A stretch of 64,000 bases of DNA, taken from positions 93,334-157,333 of the forward strand of contig NZ_JABSNP010000012.1 of NCBI RefSeq assembly GCF_013294115.1, given 5' to 3'. Under the pieces are notes generated by a model. The model had not been told where the DNA came from. It saw only the letters and a list, made by a program, of their open reading frames with translations, and did not search any database. Of this stretch, positions 34,373 through 46,264 are shown piece after piece. Both the position numbers and the translations under genes were made by a program. The DNA comes from Hymenobacter caeli. GTDB taxonomy: Bacteria > Bacteroidota > Bacteroidia > Cytophagales > Hymenobacteraceae. How positions within the stretch are numbered: position 1 is the stretch's first letter; every line of letters begins with the position of its first letter.

Positions 34373-36724
34373 TTACTTATTCAGCGGCTTGTCCTCGGCC
34401 TTCTGCGTGGAGCTTTGGATGGTTTGCAGCTGCATGGGGTTGGGCTGGGTCGGCAGCGACTGCTGGAACAGCTCGAAGCGCGAGGCCACGGGCTGGCGCG
34501 GGTAGGCGTTGTTGTTCAGGTCGGTGTCGGCGGTTTGCAGGTAGGGGTCGAGCACGAAGCTCACCACCGGCTTGCTCGTAGTGACGACTTTGGTGACCAG
34601 CTCGTTGTTCTTGCGCCACAGCTCGACGGGGATGTTCTGGATTTCCTGGCTGCCGTCGGCGTAGGTGAGCTGCAAAATCACCGGCATCACGAGGCCCCCC
34701 ACGTTGTGCAGGCTCAGCTCGTAGAAGTTGGTGTTGTCGCGCAGGCGCTGCTGCTGGGCGGGCGTCAGGGTTTTGGTGTAGGCGGTGTAGCGGGCGCGGT
34801 CGGCGTCGGTCACGGCCAGCGGGTCGTAGCTGTTGTAGAAGTCCTTGAGGTCGGGCTTCTCGTCCACCACCGTCTGCTTGATGTCCTGGGCGTTGCGCTG
34901 CTGCGACACGGTTTGGGGCTGGGCTTCGCGCAGCTTTTGCAGGCGCGTGTTTTCCACGCTCGGGTCCTTGGTGCTCACGTTGTAGTACTTCACCGCGTCG
35001 ATGCTCAGGTCGCAGCGGTCGGTGCCGTAAAACCAGCCGCGCCAGAACCAGTCGAGGTCCACGGCCGAGGCGTCTTCCATGGTGCGGAAGAAGTCGGCCG
35101 GCGTGGGGTGCTTGTAGGCCCAGCGGGTGGCGTAGGTTTTGAAGGCGTAGTCGAACAGCTCGCGGCCCATCACCGTTTCGCGCAGGATGTTGAGGGCCGT
35201 GGCGGGCTTGCCGTAGGCGTTGTTGCCGAATTGCAGCACCGATTCCGAGTTGGTCATAATCGGGGTTTGCAGGCTCTTGTCGGTGCGCATGTAGGCCACG
35301 ATGTCCTTGGGCTCGCCGCGGCGCGAGGGGTAGTTGCGCTCCCACTCCTGCTCCGTCAGGTACTGGCAGAAGGTGTTCAGGCCCTCGTCCATCCACGTCC
35401 ACTGCCGCTCGTCGGAGTTCACAATCATCGGAAAGAAGTTGTGGCCCACTTCGTGGATAATCACCGAAATCATCCCGTATTTCCGGTCGGCCGAGTAGGT
35501 GCCGTCGGCCTCGGGCCGCCCGCCGTTAAAGCACAGCATGGGGTACTCCATGCCACCCACCGGGCCGTGCACCGAGATGGCCACCGGGTACTGGTAGGGG
35601 ATGGTGAACTTGGAATACGTGCGGATGGTGTGGGCCACCACTTCGGTGGAGTACTTGCCCCACAGCGGGTTGCCTTCCTTGGGGTAGTAGCTCATGCACA
35701 TCACCGGCTTGCCGTCCTGCTGGATGCCCATGGCGTCCCAGATGAACTTGCGCGAGCTGCACCAGGCGAAGTCGCGCACGTTTTTGGCGGCAAACGTCCA
35801 GGTTTTGGTACCGGTGGGGTGGCCGCCTTCGCTCTTTAAGGCCTCGTCCGGGCTCACGATGAGCACCGGCTTTTTGGCCCCCACGGCCTGGCGCAGGCGG
35901 GCCTGCTGGGCGCTGCTGAGCACCTGCGCGGGGTTTTGCAGCGTGCCGGTGGCCCCCACCACGTGGTCGGCCGGGGCCGTAATACTCACGCGGTAGTCGC
36001 CGAAGGGCAGGGCAAACTCGCCGTTGCCCAGAAACTGCTTGTTCTGCCAGCCCTGGAAATCCGAGTACACGGCCATGCGGGGGTAAAACTGCGCGATTTC
36101 GTAGAGGTAGTTTTTGTCCTGCGGGAAGTACTCATAGCCGCTGCGCTCGTTGATTTTCAGCTGGTCGTTGATGTTGTAGCGCCAGTTGATTTTGAGCGAC
36201 ACCGACTGCTTGGGCCCCAGCGGCCGGGGCAAATCCACCCGCATCATGGTGTGGTTGATGACGTGGGCCAGGGCCTTGCCGTCGGCCGCCGTCACGGCTT
36301 CGATTTTGAAGCCGCCGTCGAAGTCGCGCTGCACCATGTTGTCCACCGCCTGGAACGCCACCCGCGTGTCGAGCGCGGCCACCTGCGTGGCGGTGGTGAT
36401 GGAGTTCTTGTCGAGGATGTTCTGGTCGAGCTGCACCCAGAGGTAGGGCAGCGTGTCGGGCGAGAGGTTGGTGTAGGTGATGGTTTCGCGGCCCGAAATG
36501 GCCTGTTTGGCGTCGTCAAGCGTCACGGCGATGGTGTAGTCGGCCCGCTGCTGCCAGTAGCTGGGGCCCGGGGCCCCGCTGGCGGTGCGGTAGCTGTTGG
36601 CGGTGGGCAGCAGCGTTTCGAGCTGCGCGAACTTGTCGGTGCCGGAGTTGGTGAGCTGCGCGTGGGCCGCCGGGGCGGCCAGCAGCAGGAGCAGCACGGC
36701 CTTCAAAGAGGAAAAACGGGGCAT
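34373..36724 (-). CDS. M1 family zinc metallopeptidase, exported
   Basis: A 783-residue protein with a signal peptide (SSLKAVLLLLLAAPAAHAQ, cleaved after AHA near residue 21). The N-terminal beta-domain spans ~60-300. The catalytic domain has GGMEYP (the exopeptidase-type GxMEN loop in altered form) near residue 385, the zinc motif HEVGHNFF near residue 424 and the third ligand Glu in WMDEGLNTF about 20 residues later. It should remove N-terminal residues from peptides in the periplasm. The C-terminal ~150 residues form an extra beta-rich domain. The start at 36724 was preferred over a TTG at 36748. Confidence 0.92.
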   Translation of the reverse strand: MPRFSSLKAVLLLLLAAPAAHAQLTNSGTDKFAQLETLLPTANSYRTASGAPGPSYWQQRADYTIAVTLDDAKQAISGRETITYTNLSPDTLPYLWVQLDQNILDKNSITTATQVAALDTRVAFQAVDNMVQRDFDGGFKIEAVTAADGKALAHVINHTMMRVDLPRPLGPKQSVSLKINWRYNINDQLKINERSGYEYFPQDKNYLYEIAQFYPRMAVYSDFQGWQNKQFLGNGEFALPFGDYRVSITAPADHVVGATGTLQNPAQVLSSAQQARLRQAVGAKKPVLIVSPDEALKSEGGHPTGTKTWTFAAKNVRDFAWCSSRKFIWDAMGIQQDGKPVMCMSYYPKEGNPLWGKYSTEVVAHTIRTYSKFTIPYQYPVAISVHGPVGGMEYPMLCFNGGRPEADGTYSADRKYGMISVIIHEVGHNFFPMIVNSDERQWTWMDEGLNTFCQYLTEQEWERNYPSRRGEPKDIVAYMRTDKSLQTPIMTNSESVLQFGNNAYGKPATALNILRETVMGRELFDYAFKTYATRWAYKHPTPADFFRTMEDASAVDLDWFWRGWFYGTDRCDLSIDAVKYYNVSTKDPSVENTRLQKLREAQPQTVSQQRNAQDIKQTVVDEKPDLKDFYNSYDPLAVTDADRARYTAYTKTLTPAQQQRLRDNTNFYELSLHNVGGLVMPVILQLTYADGSQEIQNIPVELWRKNNELVTKVVTTSKPVVSFVLDPYLQTADTDLNNNAYPRQPVASRFELFQQSLPTQPNPMQLQTIQSSTQKAEDKPLNK

Positions 36725-36834
36725 AAACCGGGGAGTAAGTTTCAACAAAACGGACGAGGCGGCAAGATTGGTAAAGGTGGCAAATTACGCCCGCGAGTTG
36801 CAGGAACCTTGGCCGCGCCGTATTATTTCCCGCC

Positions 36835-37440
36835 TCAAGCATATTTCTGCTGAAGCAGCAGCAGCGCCGCCACGCCCAGGGCCGCCCCGCTCACGGCCAG
36901 CACCCAGTCGCGCCGGCCCACCCCGAACCCGCGCAGCAGCAGGGCCCCCAGCAGCAAAATGGCGGCCACCACCAGCACCTGGCCCAGCTCCACACCCACG
37001 TTGAAGGCCAGCAGCTCCAGCACCGGCTTGCTGTGCTGGCCCAGCAGCGCCCGCAGGTAGTTGGAAAAGCCCAGCCCGTGAATCAGCCCGAACATAGCCG
37101 CCAGCGCGTTGGGAGCGGCCCACAGCACCGGTTCCGGGACCCTGCGCCGGGGCTGGTCGGCCCGCCCCGCCCGGGCCAGGTTGAACACGGCCGCAGCCAT
37201 GATGGTGACCGGAATCAACGCCTCGATAACCGTCGGCGGAAACGCGACGACGCCCAGCGTGGCCAGCGCCAGCGTGAGCGAGTGCCCCACGGTGAAGCTC
37301 GTGACCAGCGCCAGCACCCGCCGCCAATCGGCCAGCACGTAGGGCGCGCACAGCGCCAGCAGAAACGTGAGGTGGTCGGTGGCCCGCGGGCTACAGATGT
37401 GCAGGAACCCCAGGTGCAGGTAGGTTACGAATGTGCTCAT
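36835..37440 (-). CDS. HupE/UreJ-like integral membrane protein
   Basis: A 201-residue protein with six or seven hydrophobic helices. Hallmarks: GFLHICSPRATDHLTFLLAL (helix 1, His/Asp metal site), FTVGHSLTLALA (helix 2-3) and MFGLIHGLGFSNYLRALL (helix 5). This matches the HupE/UreJ_2 family, whose relatives transport nickel or cobalt; the exact substrate here is unknown. No urease or hydrogenase gene is adjacent. It lies 110 bases upstream of the M1 peptidase on the same strand. The Met at 37440 starts directly before helix 1. Confidence 0.85.
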   Translation of the reverse strand: MSTFVTYLHLGFLHICSPRATDHLTFLLALCAPYVLADWRRVLALVTSFTVGHSLTLALATLGVVAFPPTVIEALIPVTIMAAAVFNLARAGRADQPRRRVPEPVLWAAPNALAAMFGLIHGLGFSNYLRALLGQHSKPVLELLAFNVGVELGQVLVVAAILLLGALLLRGFGVGRRDWVLAVSGAALGVAALLLLQQKYA

Positions 37441-37662
37441 GCAAAAAATCGGAATTACTGCAAAAGTCTGGTAACTTGCCGGAAATCCTGGTCTATTCGC
37501 ATTTTTAGTATAATTCCGGGTTTGTAAGGTTGCTAATGTGGGCATTGCCAGTTCGGGTTAGGGACCTTAAACTCACGTGCAAGCAGGTTTACAGGGTTTA
37601 CACCATTGCCGCGACATCGACATGCACCAACCTGACAAATACTTCACCTTTATAATCATTCT

Positions 37663-38610
37663 ATGCTACACCGTTACGTACTGGTATTTTTGCTATTGCT
37701 AACATTTACCTCGGCCCACAGCCAAACTTCTATTGCCGGAGCCGGCGAAGTTCCTGTGCTGCTCAGTCGCCAAGACACGGCGCGCGCCGTGCACGAGCTA
37801 TTCCAGAGCCGGCGCGGTGGCGGGTTCGGGTGGCTGGCCTTTGGTGGGGCGGGCATGGCGGCTTCCATCATCCCCGCCCAGCAAACTACCAGCGCTGGCG
37901 TCTGGACGCCCGGCGTGGTCGTTGGCTCGGTGCTGGCGGCGCTGGGCACCAAAAAGCTCGTCCAGTTTGGGTGGGGCCGCGAGCACCGCGTGCTGCGCGA
38001 CCTGGCGGCCTCGGGCCACCTGCCGGCCGATGTGAAACGCCGCCTGCGCGGCAATTTTGCCCCGCTTCACGGCACAGCTTCCGCCCCCAACCCGTTATTG
38101 GCAACCGGTATTTCGTCCGGCGCGCCAACTCCCGCCCTGGCAGGGCCCGACCCAGGCGCTGCCTCCTTAACTCCCACCGCCACGGTTACCGCCCCCGCCC
38201 AGGTACTGGCCGATGCCCGGCAGGACACGCTCGACGCGGTGCTTGGCTTGTTTCTGGCTAAGCGGTTGGGCGGGCAATTACCCATTTTGCTGGCCCTGCC
38301 CGGGCTGCGCCTGATGACCGGTGCCAGCAACACCAACCTTCCCGCTTCGCCTTACGTGCAGCCGCAAAACAACGACCCGTCCGGCGGGCAAGTGGCCCTT
38401 GGCCTGGCGTTGATGACGGGCGGCGTTGCCTACATGTTCATTCACAACGCCCCCTATTCGCAGGCCAAATTCGAGGCCCTGCGCACCAGCTACCTGGCCG
38501 GCAGCCCCTTGCCCCCCGCCCTGCGCGACCAGCTGAAAACCAAGCACGTTGCCTCGGGCCGCACCTACCGCGAACGATTGGAACGCAGAGCCGCCCGCCA
38601 CCGCCGCTGA
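37663..38610 (+). CDS. Secreted protein with an internal duplication, unknown function
   Basis: A 315-residue protein with signal peptide LVFLLLLTFTSAHSQ (cleaved near residue 21). It is built from two similar halves. Each begins with a block of the type RQDT-x-x-AV-x-x-LF-x-x-x-R-GG (residues ~37 and ~186), followed by a hydrophobic helix pair and then a segment of the type LR-x-L-x-x-G-x-LP-x-x-x-x-x-LK that precedes a basic stretch. A Pro/Ala/Thr linker separates the halves. Two hydrophobic stretches in each half could be membrane segments. No known family recognised. Confidence 0.72.
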   Translation: MLHRYVLVFLLLLTFTSAHSQTSIAGAGEVPVLLSRQDTARAVHELFQSRRGGGFGWLAFGGAGMAASIIPAQQTTSAGVWTPGVVVGSVLAALGTKKLVQFGWGREHRVLRDLAASGHLPADVKRRLRGNFAPLHGTASAPNPLLATGISSGAPTPALAGPDPGAASLTPTATVTAPAQVLADARQDTLDAVLGLFLAKRLGGQLPILLALPGLRLMTGASNTNLPASPYVQPQNNDPSGGQVALGLALMTGGVAYMFIHNAPYSQAKFEALRTSYLAGSPLPPALRDQLKTKHVASGRTYRERLERRAARHRR

Positions 38611-38878
38611 ACCACGAGCATTGCGGTAGCTTTCTTTAGCTCAAACCCCGCTGCCCCCAGGCGCCGCCGCGTTGGCAACGGTACCTTGTGCATACCTGCC
38701 CAATCCCAATCGTTTTTCGAAGCCGCTTGCCTGCGCAAAGTCCCTGAACCAACGCATGGCCCGCGAAGAAATGGCGGTTCAATGATGACGGGGTTGATTG
38801 ATTGAAGCAGGGCCCAAAGCGCAGGCAGTGCCAATGGGGCATCCTTCACCGGCTCCAGGTCCTCAATAGTTGCAACGC

Positions 38879-40213
38879 TTACGCCGCCCGCACTTCCCTA
38901 GCCGCAGTCGGCACCGGCTGAGCCAGTAAGGCGCGGGCGGCGTCTTGGCCGCTAACAAGCGCCGCTTCCACCGTGCCGGCAAACGGGCCGCTGTAGGCAC
39001 CCTCACCAGCAAAAAACAACGTACCGGCCACGGGCGTAGCCAAAGTCGCTTGCGCCGCCCCAGCGCCCACCGTAGCGTACGAATACGCGCCGTAAACGTG
39101 CGGCTCGCGGCCCCAGTTTCGCACGTAGCTGGCGCAGAGCTGCGCTTGCAAGGCTTCGGGCGAAACCGCCAGCAAGGAAGCCAGCGACGCCAGGGCGAGA
39201 TGCAGCACCGTTTCATCAGGAGCCTCCGCTAGCCGCTGCGCCGCGGGTCCCGCCAGCCAGCCGGTGAGCTGGGGCGTGGCGGCGGGCCATTGGCTCCACC
39301 AGGTAGGCACGGCCGCGTCGGAAAGCAGAAACTCCAGCTCCGGCAGCCGCTCAAGCCAGAAGGGCGTGCGAAACTCCAGGACGATTTTGATGACCGAGCC
39401 AAAGCCCAGCTGCGCTGCGGCGGCCCGGTGCGCGGCCACCTCCGGCACAAAGCCGAGGTGGCCAGCTTGTCCGGGGCCCCGCGGCCATACCCCCAGCGGC
39501 ACCGTGCACAGCACCTGCTGGGCGCGGTAGGTGGCGCCGGCCTCTGTCACGGCTTCGGCCTGCCCGGGCTGCCACCGAATTTCCCGCACCGGCGCTGCCA
39601 GGTGCAATAGGGCCCCCGCCGCTTGCGCTTGCGCCGCCAGCCCGTGCAGCAGCGGCCCGTAGCCCCCCACCGGCCGCAGCGAACCCTGGGCCCCACCCGC
39701 GGCCCACTCGTCGCGCATGGCCCATGCGCTCACGCGCTGCGCATCAGCCGCGTCGTAGCCTTCGGCAAACTGCGTGGCGAAGGTTCGCAGCGCCGCGTGC
39801 TCGGGCCCCGGGAATTCGCGGGTCAGGAAATCAGCCAGCGGCATATCGTGGGCCAAAGCATAGAGTTTCTCCAGCAGCGGGGGCAGCAGTGCGAAGTAGT
39901 TGGCCTGCGCCTGCAACTGGCCGCCCTGCACCAGATACGATTCGCCATCGGCTTCCTCCCACACAATACCGGCTTCCGCCAGTAGGGCCCTGGTGAGGGG
40001 CACTTCGCCGTGCATAAACTCTGCCCCGGCCTCAATGGCCTGGGTGAAGCCGGGCCCCCCCAGCGTGTGCACGCGCCCGCCAATTCGGTCCTGCGCCTCC
40101 ACGAGGCACACGCGCCGGCCGGCCCGGGCCAGCTCCCGCGCCGCGAGCAGCCCCGCGGCCCCCGCCCCGATAATCAGCACGTCGGTAGAATAATTATCGG
40201 TGTTGGCAGCCAT
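38879..40213 (-). CDS. FAD-dependent amine oxidase (monoamine oxidase-like)
   Basis: A 444-residue flavoprotein. The N-terminal dinucleotide fold IIGAGAAGLLAARELARAG leads to EAQDRIGGRVHT, the classic amine-oxidase FAD motif. The C-terminal FAD motif TLFFAGEGAYSGPFAGTVEAAL is present near residue 400, with the substrate domain between. It oxidises amines (or polyamines) using FAD; the substrate is unknown. The FAD motif begins at residue ~13, so the start must be near 40213. A terminator hairpin ends only 12 bases before this ATG, and behind it lies a decayed copy of the clpB tail, which raises doubt about how the gene is transcribed. Confidence 0.88.
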   Translation of the reverse strand: MAANTDNYSTDVLIIGAGAAGLLAARELARAGRRVCLVEAQDRIGGRVHTLGGPGFTQAIEAGAEFMHGEVPLTRALLAEAGIVWEEADGESYLVQGGQLQAQANYFALLPPLLEKLYALAHDMPLADFLTREFPGPEHAALRTFATQFAEGYDAADAQRVSAWAMRDEWAAGGAQGSLRPVGGYGPLLHGLAAQAQAAGALLHLAAPVREIRWQPGQAEAVTEAGATYRAQQVLCTVPLGVWPRGPGQAGHLGFVPEVAAHRAAAAQLGFGSVIKIVLEFRTPFWLERLPELEFLLSDAAVPTWWSQWPAATPQLTGWLAGPAAQRLAEAPDETVLHLALASLASLLAVSPEALQAQLCASYVRNWGREPHVYGAYSYATVGAGAAQATLATPVAGTLFFAGEGAYSGPFAGTVEAALVSGQDAARALLAQPVPTAAREVRAA

Positions 40214-40225
40214 GGTAATGCATAT

Positions 40226-40263
40226 AAAAAAGCCCCGCTAGCAAGCGCTGGCGGGGCTTTTTG
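40226..40263 (-). terminator. Terminator placed just upstream of the amine oxidase start
   Basis: AAAAAGCCCCGC pairs with GCGGGGCTTTTT. Read on the minus strand it ends in a T-run 12 bases before the oxidase ATG. Its core resembles the clpB terminator at 41369-41401 (AAAGCCCCGCTG with CAGCGGGGCTTT). Confidence 0.8.
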
Positions 40264-40272
40264 TTTGAAATG

Positions 40273-40380
40273 AAGTAGTCGAATACCTCGTCGGTGGCTT
40301 TGGGCCTGGCGCCGGCCTCTTGCAGGCACTGCTGCATCTGGCGGAACTAGACGCCCACGATGCGGCAGATTTCCTTGCAC
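40273..40380 (-). pseudogene. Decayed fragment of the clpB 3' region
   Basis: These 108 bases match clpB 41607-41714 without gaps at 90 of 108 positions (about 83%). In the clpB frame the fragment reads KEICRIVGV, stop, FRQMQQCLQEAG, ATDEVFDY, corresponding to KEIRRIVDIQFRQIQQRLQEAG in ClpB, with one in-frame stop and several replacements. It is non-functional. Together with the adjacent terminator it looks like a duplicated and partly deleted clpB tail. Confidence 0.85.
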
Positions 40381-40425
40381 CTTTATATGGAGGTTTGGCG
40401 TTACTTTGCAATACAACGCTACCTC

Positions 40426-40653
40426 ATGGACACTGCCCGGCCTTTCTCCGAAACGACTACTTTGGAGCAACAGTTTGACAACCTCGCTCACATGGCCGAG
40501 CGGGTTGCATCGCCAGAATTTAAGCGCAGCTTTCGGGATTTTGTGCGCGCACGGGCCCAGGCGGCGCATTCTTCGCTAACGTACCGGGATGCGCAAGGCC
40601 GGTTGGTGCAGGAGTGGCCAGATACCGGCCGCATCGACGTACTGGCAGAATAA
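40426..40653 (+). CDS. Small hypothetical protein
   Basis: A 75-residue soluble protein starting MDTARPFSETTTLEQQ. The sequence is compact and non-repetitive, with a helical first half (LEQQFDNLAHMAERVA, then FKRSFRDFVRARAQAA) and a short beta-like end (SLTYRDAQGRLVQEWPDTGRI). Size and helix-then-strand layout resemble some antitoxin-like proteins, but no toxin partner is present, so no function is proposed. A TACTTTG element lies about 20 bases upstream; an in-frame ATG at 40387 would extend it upstream of that element. Confidence 0.55.
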   Translation: MDTARPFSETTTLEQQFDNLAHMAERVASPEFKRSFRDFVRARAQAAHSSLTYRDAQGRLVQEWPDTGRIDVLAE

Positions 40654-40851
40654 ACGGGTATGCTTTCCCGTCTCCCTGCGTCCCACCGCCGTGGCTGACG
40701 CGACGGGAGTAGCGGGCATTTCTTACTTATATTCCCTCGCCCGCCGTGTTGAAAGCATTAGGGTATAATAAATATCTCAAACAAGCTCTGGCATATTAGT
40801 AGCACCCAGCTGAAAATATTAATATTTCTTAACTTTTATCTTAAATGTCAG

Positions 40852-41337
40852 ATGAATAATAAGGCTAGTTTTCTTTTAACTATTGCGCTCCTCGCTTTTA
40901 TATGCACTAAAGTACAGGCACAAGGGATGGAAATCAAGGATTATTTTTTAGCTAATGAAGCAGGTAATGATGATGTACTGAATTGGTTCCTAGTCGGCTA
41001 CAAAGGCTTTACATACACGGGAGATTTCGGCAAAAACAAGGATGGCTGCAATATAAAACGTTGGACAAAAGATTACTCAGTTATTGAATCCAACGATTGT
41101 TATTCTTCCAAAGACGGAAAGAATGAACATATTTTCTTCATTGTAGCGTATTTACCAAAATTAGAATTGCTTCTTTTGGAGAAATCATTGGTAAAGTATT
41201 CATTCAAAATGTACAGCAGAGAAACCCTTGCTAGTGGCGTTACGCTTACTACTTGGGTTCCTGACAATGCTAACAGAATTTCATTTATCGCTGTGGAGGA
41301 ACAAAACGGCACAGCAACAGTGACATTTACGCCCTAG
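40852..41337 (+). CDS. AT-rich secreted hypothetical protein
   Basis: A 161-residue protein with signal peptide (MNNKASFLLTIALLAFICTKVQAQ, cut after VQA near residue 23). The mature domain is mixed alpha/beta with aromatic and Lys-rich segments (NWFLVGYKGFTYTGDFG; KLELLLLEKSLVKYSFKMY) and two Cys that could form a disulfide. Codon use and base composition are clearly AT-rich compared with clpB next to it, suggesting transfer. No family recognised. Confidence 0.68.
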   Translation: MNNKASFLLTIALLAFICTKVQAQGMEIKDYFLANEAGNDDVLNWFLVGYKGFTYTGDFGKNKDGCNIKRWTKDYSVIESNDCYSSKDGKNEHIFFIVAYLPKLELLLLEKSLVKYSFKMYSRETLASGVTLTTWVPDNANRISFIAVEEQNGTATVTFTP

Positions 41338-41368
41338 TTTTTTAGGCGCTTAACTAACTGTAAACAAA

Positions 41369-41401
41369 AAAGCCCCGCTGACTTCATGCCAGCGGGGCTT
41401 T
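41369..41401 (-). terminator. clpB terminator
   Basis: AAAGCCCCGCTG (41369-41380) pairs exactly with CAGCGGGGCTTT (41390-41401) around a 9-base loop, with an A-run before it (a T-run on the minus strand), 22 bases past the clpB stop. It can also end the plus-strand gene 40852-41337. Confidence 0.88.
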
Positions 41402-41422
41402 CCCATTTTAAAATTTAGCGAA

Positions 41423-44035
<2,613 letters not shown>

Positions 44036-44195
44036 TTTAGTGCTAAGTAGATAGTAGGTGCTTCGGGTTAGGAAGGTCTACGCAAGACTTAGCAAAGCAG
44101 GTGCGAGAAGGCTTTTTCGGACTTTTTGACATTAAAAAGTGAACGCAATGATGCATTTACAGACATTCTTTCATTTCAGTAGAATCTATCAAAAA

Positions 44196-45212
44196 TCAAG
44201 ATTTGCTTTCTGTATTGCTTTCTGCCTCTCTGCTTTCCACTTTTTCTTCCATTTGCCCTGCTTGATGATTTTTTAAAGTTGACTCCGCAATGAATCTCCT
44301 ACCATCGCTAGAAGTTCTTAATACGGATGCAGTACGCTGGCCTCTTTTTTCATTTTTTTGCTCTATGAGACCAAAGGCAATCATATCAGATGCTATTTTA
44401 TACATAAGATGGTTAGCCTCACCTGAAGCAACCTGATTGTCTACACCTGTATTAAAAATCCCTGCGTTTGCAGTGAATACATCGAAATAAGATTGTTCAA
44501 CATCTTTATTCATATTACTGACGCTTTTAGGAATGTTAATTTTTTCATTGAGCAATAATTGCTTCAGTTGCTCATAGTTTAAAATACCAAATAATTCTTT
44601 AGATACCTTGTTATTTTTCGATAATAACTCCTTTTTAAGAATAGTATTTTCGTTTTGCAATAATGATAGCTGCTTGAGTAACGAGGACATATCCGGCACA
44701 TCCTCGTATCTAATCCAACCCTTCAAGTTAAATCTACTCTGTATATCAAGCAACGATTCAAGGACTGCCAACTTGATTTCAGTATTATTATTAAAGAATC
44801 TGCATATTTTCGAAAGAACTAGTTCTTTGAATTGATTATATTTTTTGATATCATCCCTCTCTATTACATCTAGCCCATTTTTCTTCACTTTTGCTTTTAA
44901 CAAAGAATCGGAAACCACTATAGAAAAAACGGGTTTATTTTTCTCTACAGCGTACCTATACTCTATTTCAGTATAGGATAAGCCAGATTTTTTTTCAATA
45001 GATCCATAACGTCCACCTAAGATGAGCATATAGACGTCGGATTCATCTATCCATCTTTTAATAATTTCTAACTGCGACTCATTACCTGCCGAAAACAATT
45101 CCATTCCAGCTGAAATATGTCCAGACCTAAGTACAGCTTCTACAGCTGCTTGTCGCTCCAACTGTAAATCTGAAAAAGTAGAGGAAATAAAAACTTGCAA
45201 TTTATTCTTCAT
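44196..45212 (-). CDS. DUF4062 domain protein in an AT-rich islet
   Basis: A 338-residue protein. The N-terminal DUF4062 domain covers ~1-90: VFISSTFSDLQLERQAA, GMELFSAG, IDESDVYMLILGGRYGSI, GLSYTEIEYRYA. This Rossmann-like domain is related in layout to TIR-type domains and is often found at the N-terminus of NTP-binding signalling or defence-type proteins. Here it is followed by a helical region (~160-220, LLKQLSLLQNENTILKKELL) and a C-terminal winged-helix-like part (ASDMIAFGLIEQKNEKRGQ; TSSDGRRFIAE). No NTPase or enzyme domain is present. The gene is strongly AT-rich and alone. A stress or defence sensor is plausible but unproven. The start at MKNKLQ was chosen; MIMKNK begins at 45218. 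Confidence 0.75.
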   Translation of the reverse strand: MKNKLQVFISSTFSDLQLERQAAVEAVLRSGHISAGMELFSAGNESQLEIIKRWIDESDVYMLILGGRYGSIEKKSGLSYTEIEYRYAVEKNKPVFSIVVSDSLLKAKVKKNGLDVIERDDIKKYNQFKELVLSKICRFFNNNTEIKLAVLESLLDIQSRFNLKGWIRYEDVPDMSSLLKQLSLLQNENTILKKELLSKNNKVSKELFGILNYEQLKQLLLNEKINIPKSVSNMNKDVEQSYFDVFTANAGIFNTGVDNQVASGEANHLMYKIASDMIAFGLIEQKNEKRGQRTASVLRTSSDGRRFIAESTLKNHQAGQMEEKVESREAESNTESKS

Positions 45213-45380
45213 GATCATTAAAATTAGTACAGAGCACTCCACCCTTTCTAATTATTCAAGGCGATACTAATGCGCAACGGCAAGCTACTGCAGAACATCT
45301 AACTCCCAACTGCGGTAGTAAACCGGCGTTAAAACCAATAGGGGCCCCACTCACCCACGCGCTTCGTATCAACTGCCCAT

Positions 45381-45770
45381 ATGAAACTGAACACCCTTGC
45401 TGCCTTCTATGACGCGCTTGCCCCGGGCCCCGAGTCCGCCGTGGGCGTGTTGCCGCCGCCGGACATGGGGCAAGGCGTGGGGCATTTCAACGTGTTCTCC
45501 TTGGCGGAACCCCGCGGGGCGCCCCCGATGACGTTTAGCCGGCGGGAGTATTACAAAATCACGCTTTGCCGCGGGCGCAGCCAGGTGGAGTGTGCCGACC
45601 AGGCCCCGCACGTCGGCGCCAACACTTTGTTTCTGGTGACGCCGCGCGTGCCGTACCGGTGGCTGCCGCTCACCGAAGATTTCACCGGCTACAGCTGCCT
45701 CTTCGACTCTTTTCTCCCGCCTGGATCGGGGTAGTGCTGGCGGAACTTGGCGCACGTTTGCAGTTCACCG
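45381..45770 (+). pseudogene. AraC-family regulator, N-terminal part, frameshifted and truncated
   Basis: The first 117 codons encode a cupin-like AraC sensor domain (FSRREYYKITLCRGRSQVE; ADQAPHVGANTLFLVTPRVPY; FTGYSCLFDSFLPPGSG) and end at a stop at 45732-45734. A one-base frameshift near 45725 would continue in another frame as GVVLAELGARLQ, the expected next segment. No helix-turn-helix DNA-binding domain follows; the sequence after ~45770 holds a short duplicated GCGCAATGGTG motif and debris. The gene is inactivated. Confidence 0.7.
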
Positions 45771-45949
45771 CTGCGCAATGGTGGGTAGTGTGCCTCCGCT
45801 GCCGCGCAATGGTGAGCTACGGCAAACTTGCTATTTCGCCTGGTGAAAGCGATGGGCCGCAATGAAAAGCGTTTCTCCAGCCACCTGAAATACCAAGGCG
45901 GTGCTGGTGGCTGGTGCGCCGCAACCAGAAGGCGCGGAAACGCTGGTAG

Positions 45950-46264
45950 TTATTTGTTTCGCGATTGTTTCTCCGCATCAGCGTTGTAGTGCATTTTACC
46001 CATTTTCCGCATTTGCTTGCGTTCCTCATGGTTCATGCCGGGCACTTTCGCGTCGCGGCGGGCGGCGCGGGGGCTGCCAGCGTCGCGGGTGGCGGGCGTG
46101 CTGAAAGGCGCACTACCCGGCACGGTAGCAGGCGTTATGGGAACGCCCGTTGTCGGCGATGGCACCCCATTCGGCGCTACTGCTCCCGATGGCAGCACGG
46201 TTTGGGCCAGGGCAGCGCAGGTGCTGTAAGCAAAGAGGCCGGCTAAAAACAGAAAGTTTTTCAT
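45950..46264 (-). CDS. Small secreted hypothetical protein
   Basis: A 104-residue protein with signal peptide (MKNFLFLAGLFAYSTCAALA-Q). The mature part is Pro/Thr/Val-rich and then basic (RDAGSPRAARRDAKVPGMN, EERKQMRKMGKMHYNADAEK), similar in type to the secreted protein at 18069-18413. No known domain. The ATG at 46264 was preferred to the longer frame up to 46294. Confidence 0.6.
   Translation of the reverse strand: MKNFLFLAGLFAYSTCAALAQTVLPSGAVAPNGVPSPTTGVPITPATVPGSAPFSTPATRDAGSPRAARRDAKVPGMNHEERKQMRKMGKMHYNADAEKQSRNK

Noticed and set aside
40174..40569. Minus-strand frame crossing the oxidase start and the clpB remnant
   Set aside because: It runs in a different frame from both the oxidase and the remnant and overlaps the small plus-strand gene.
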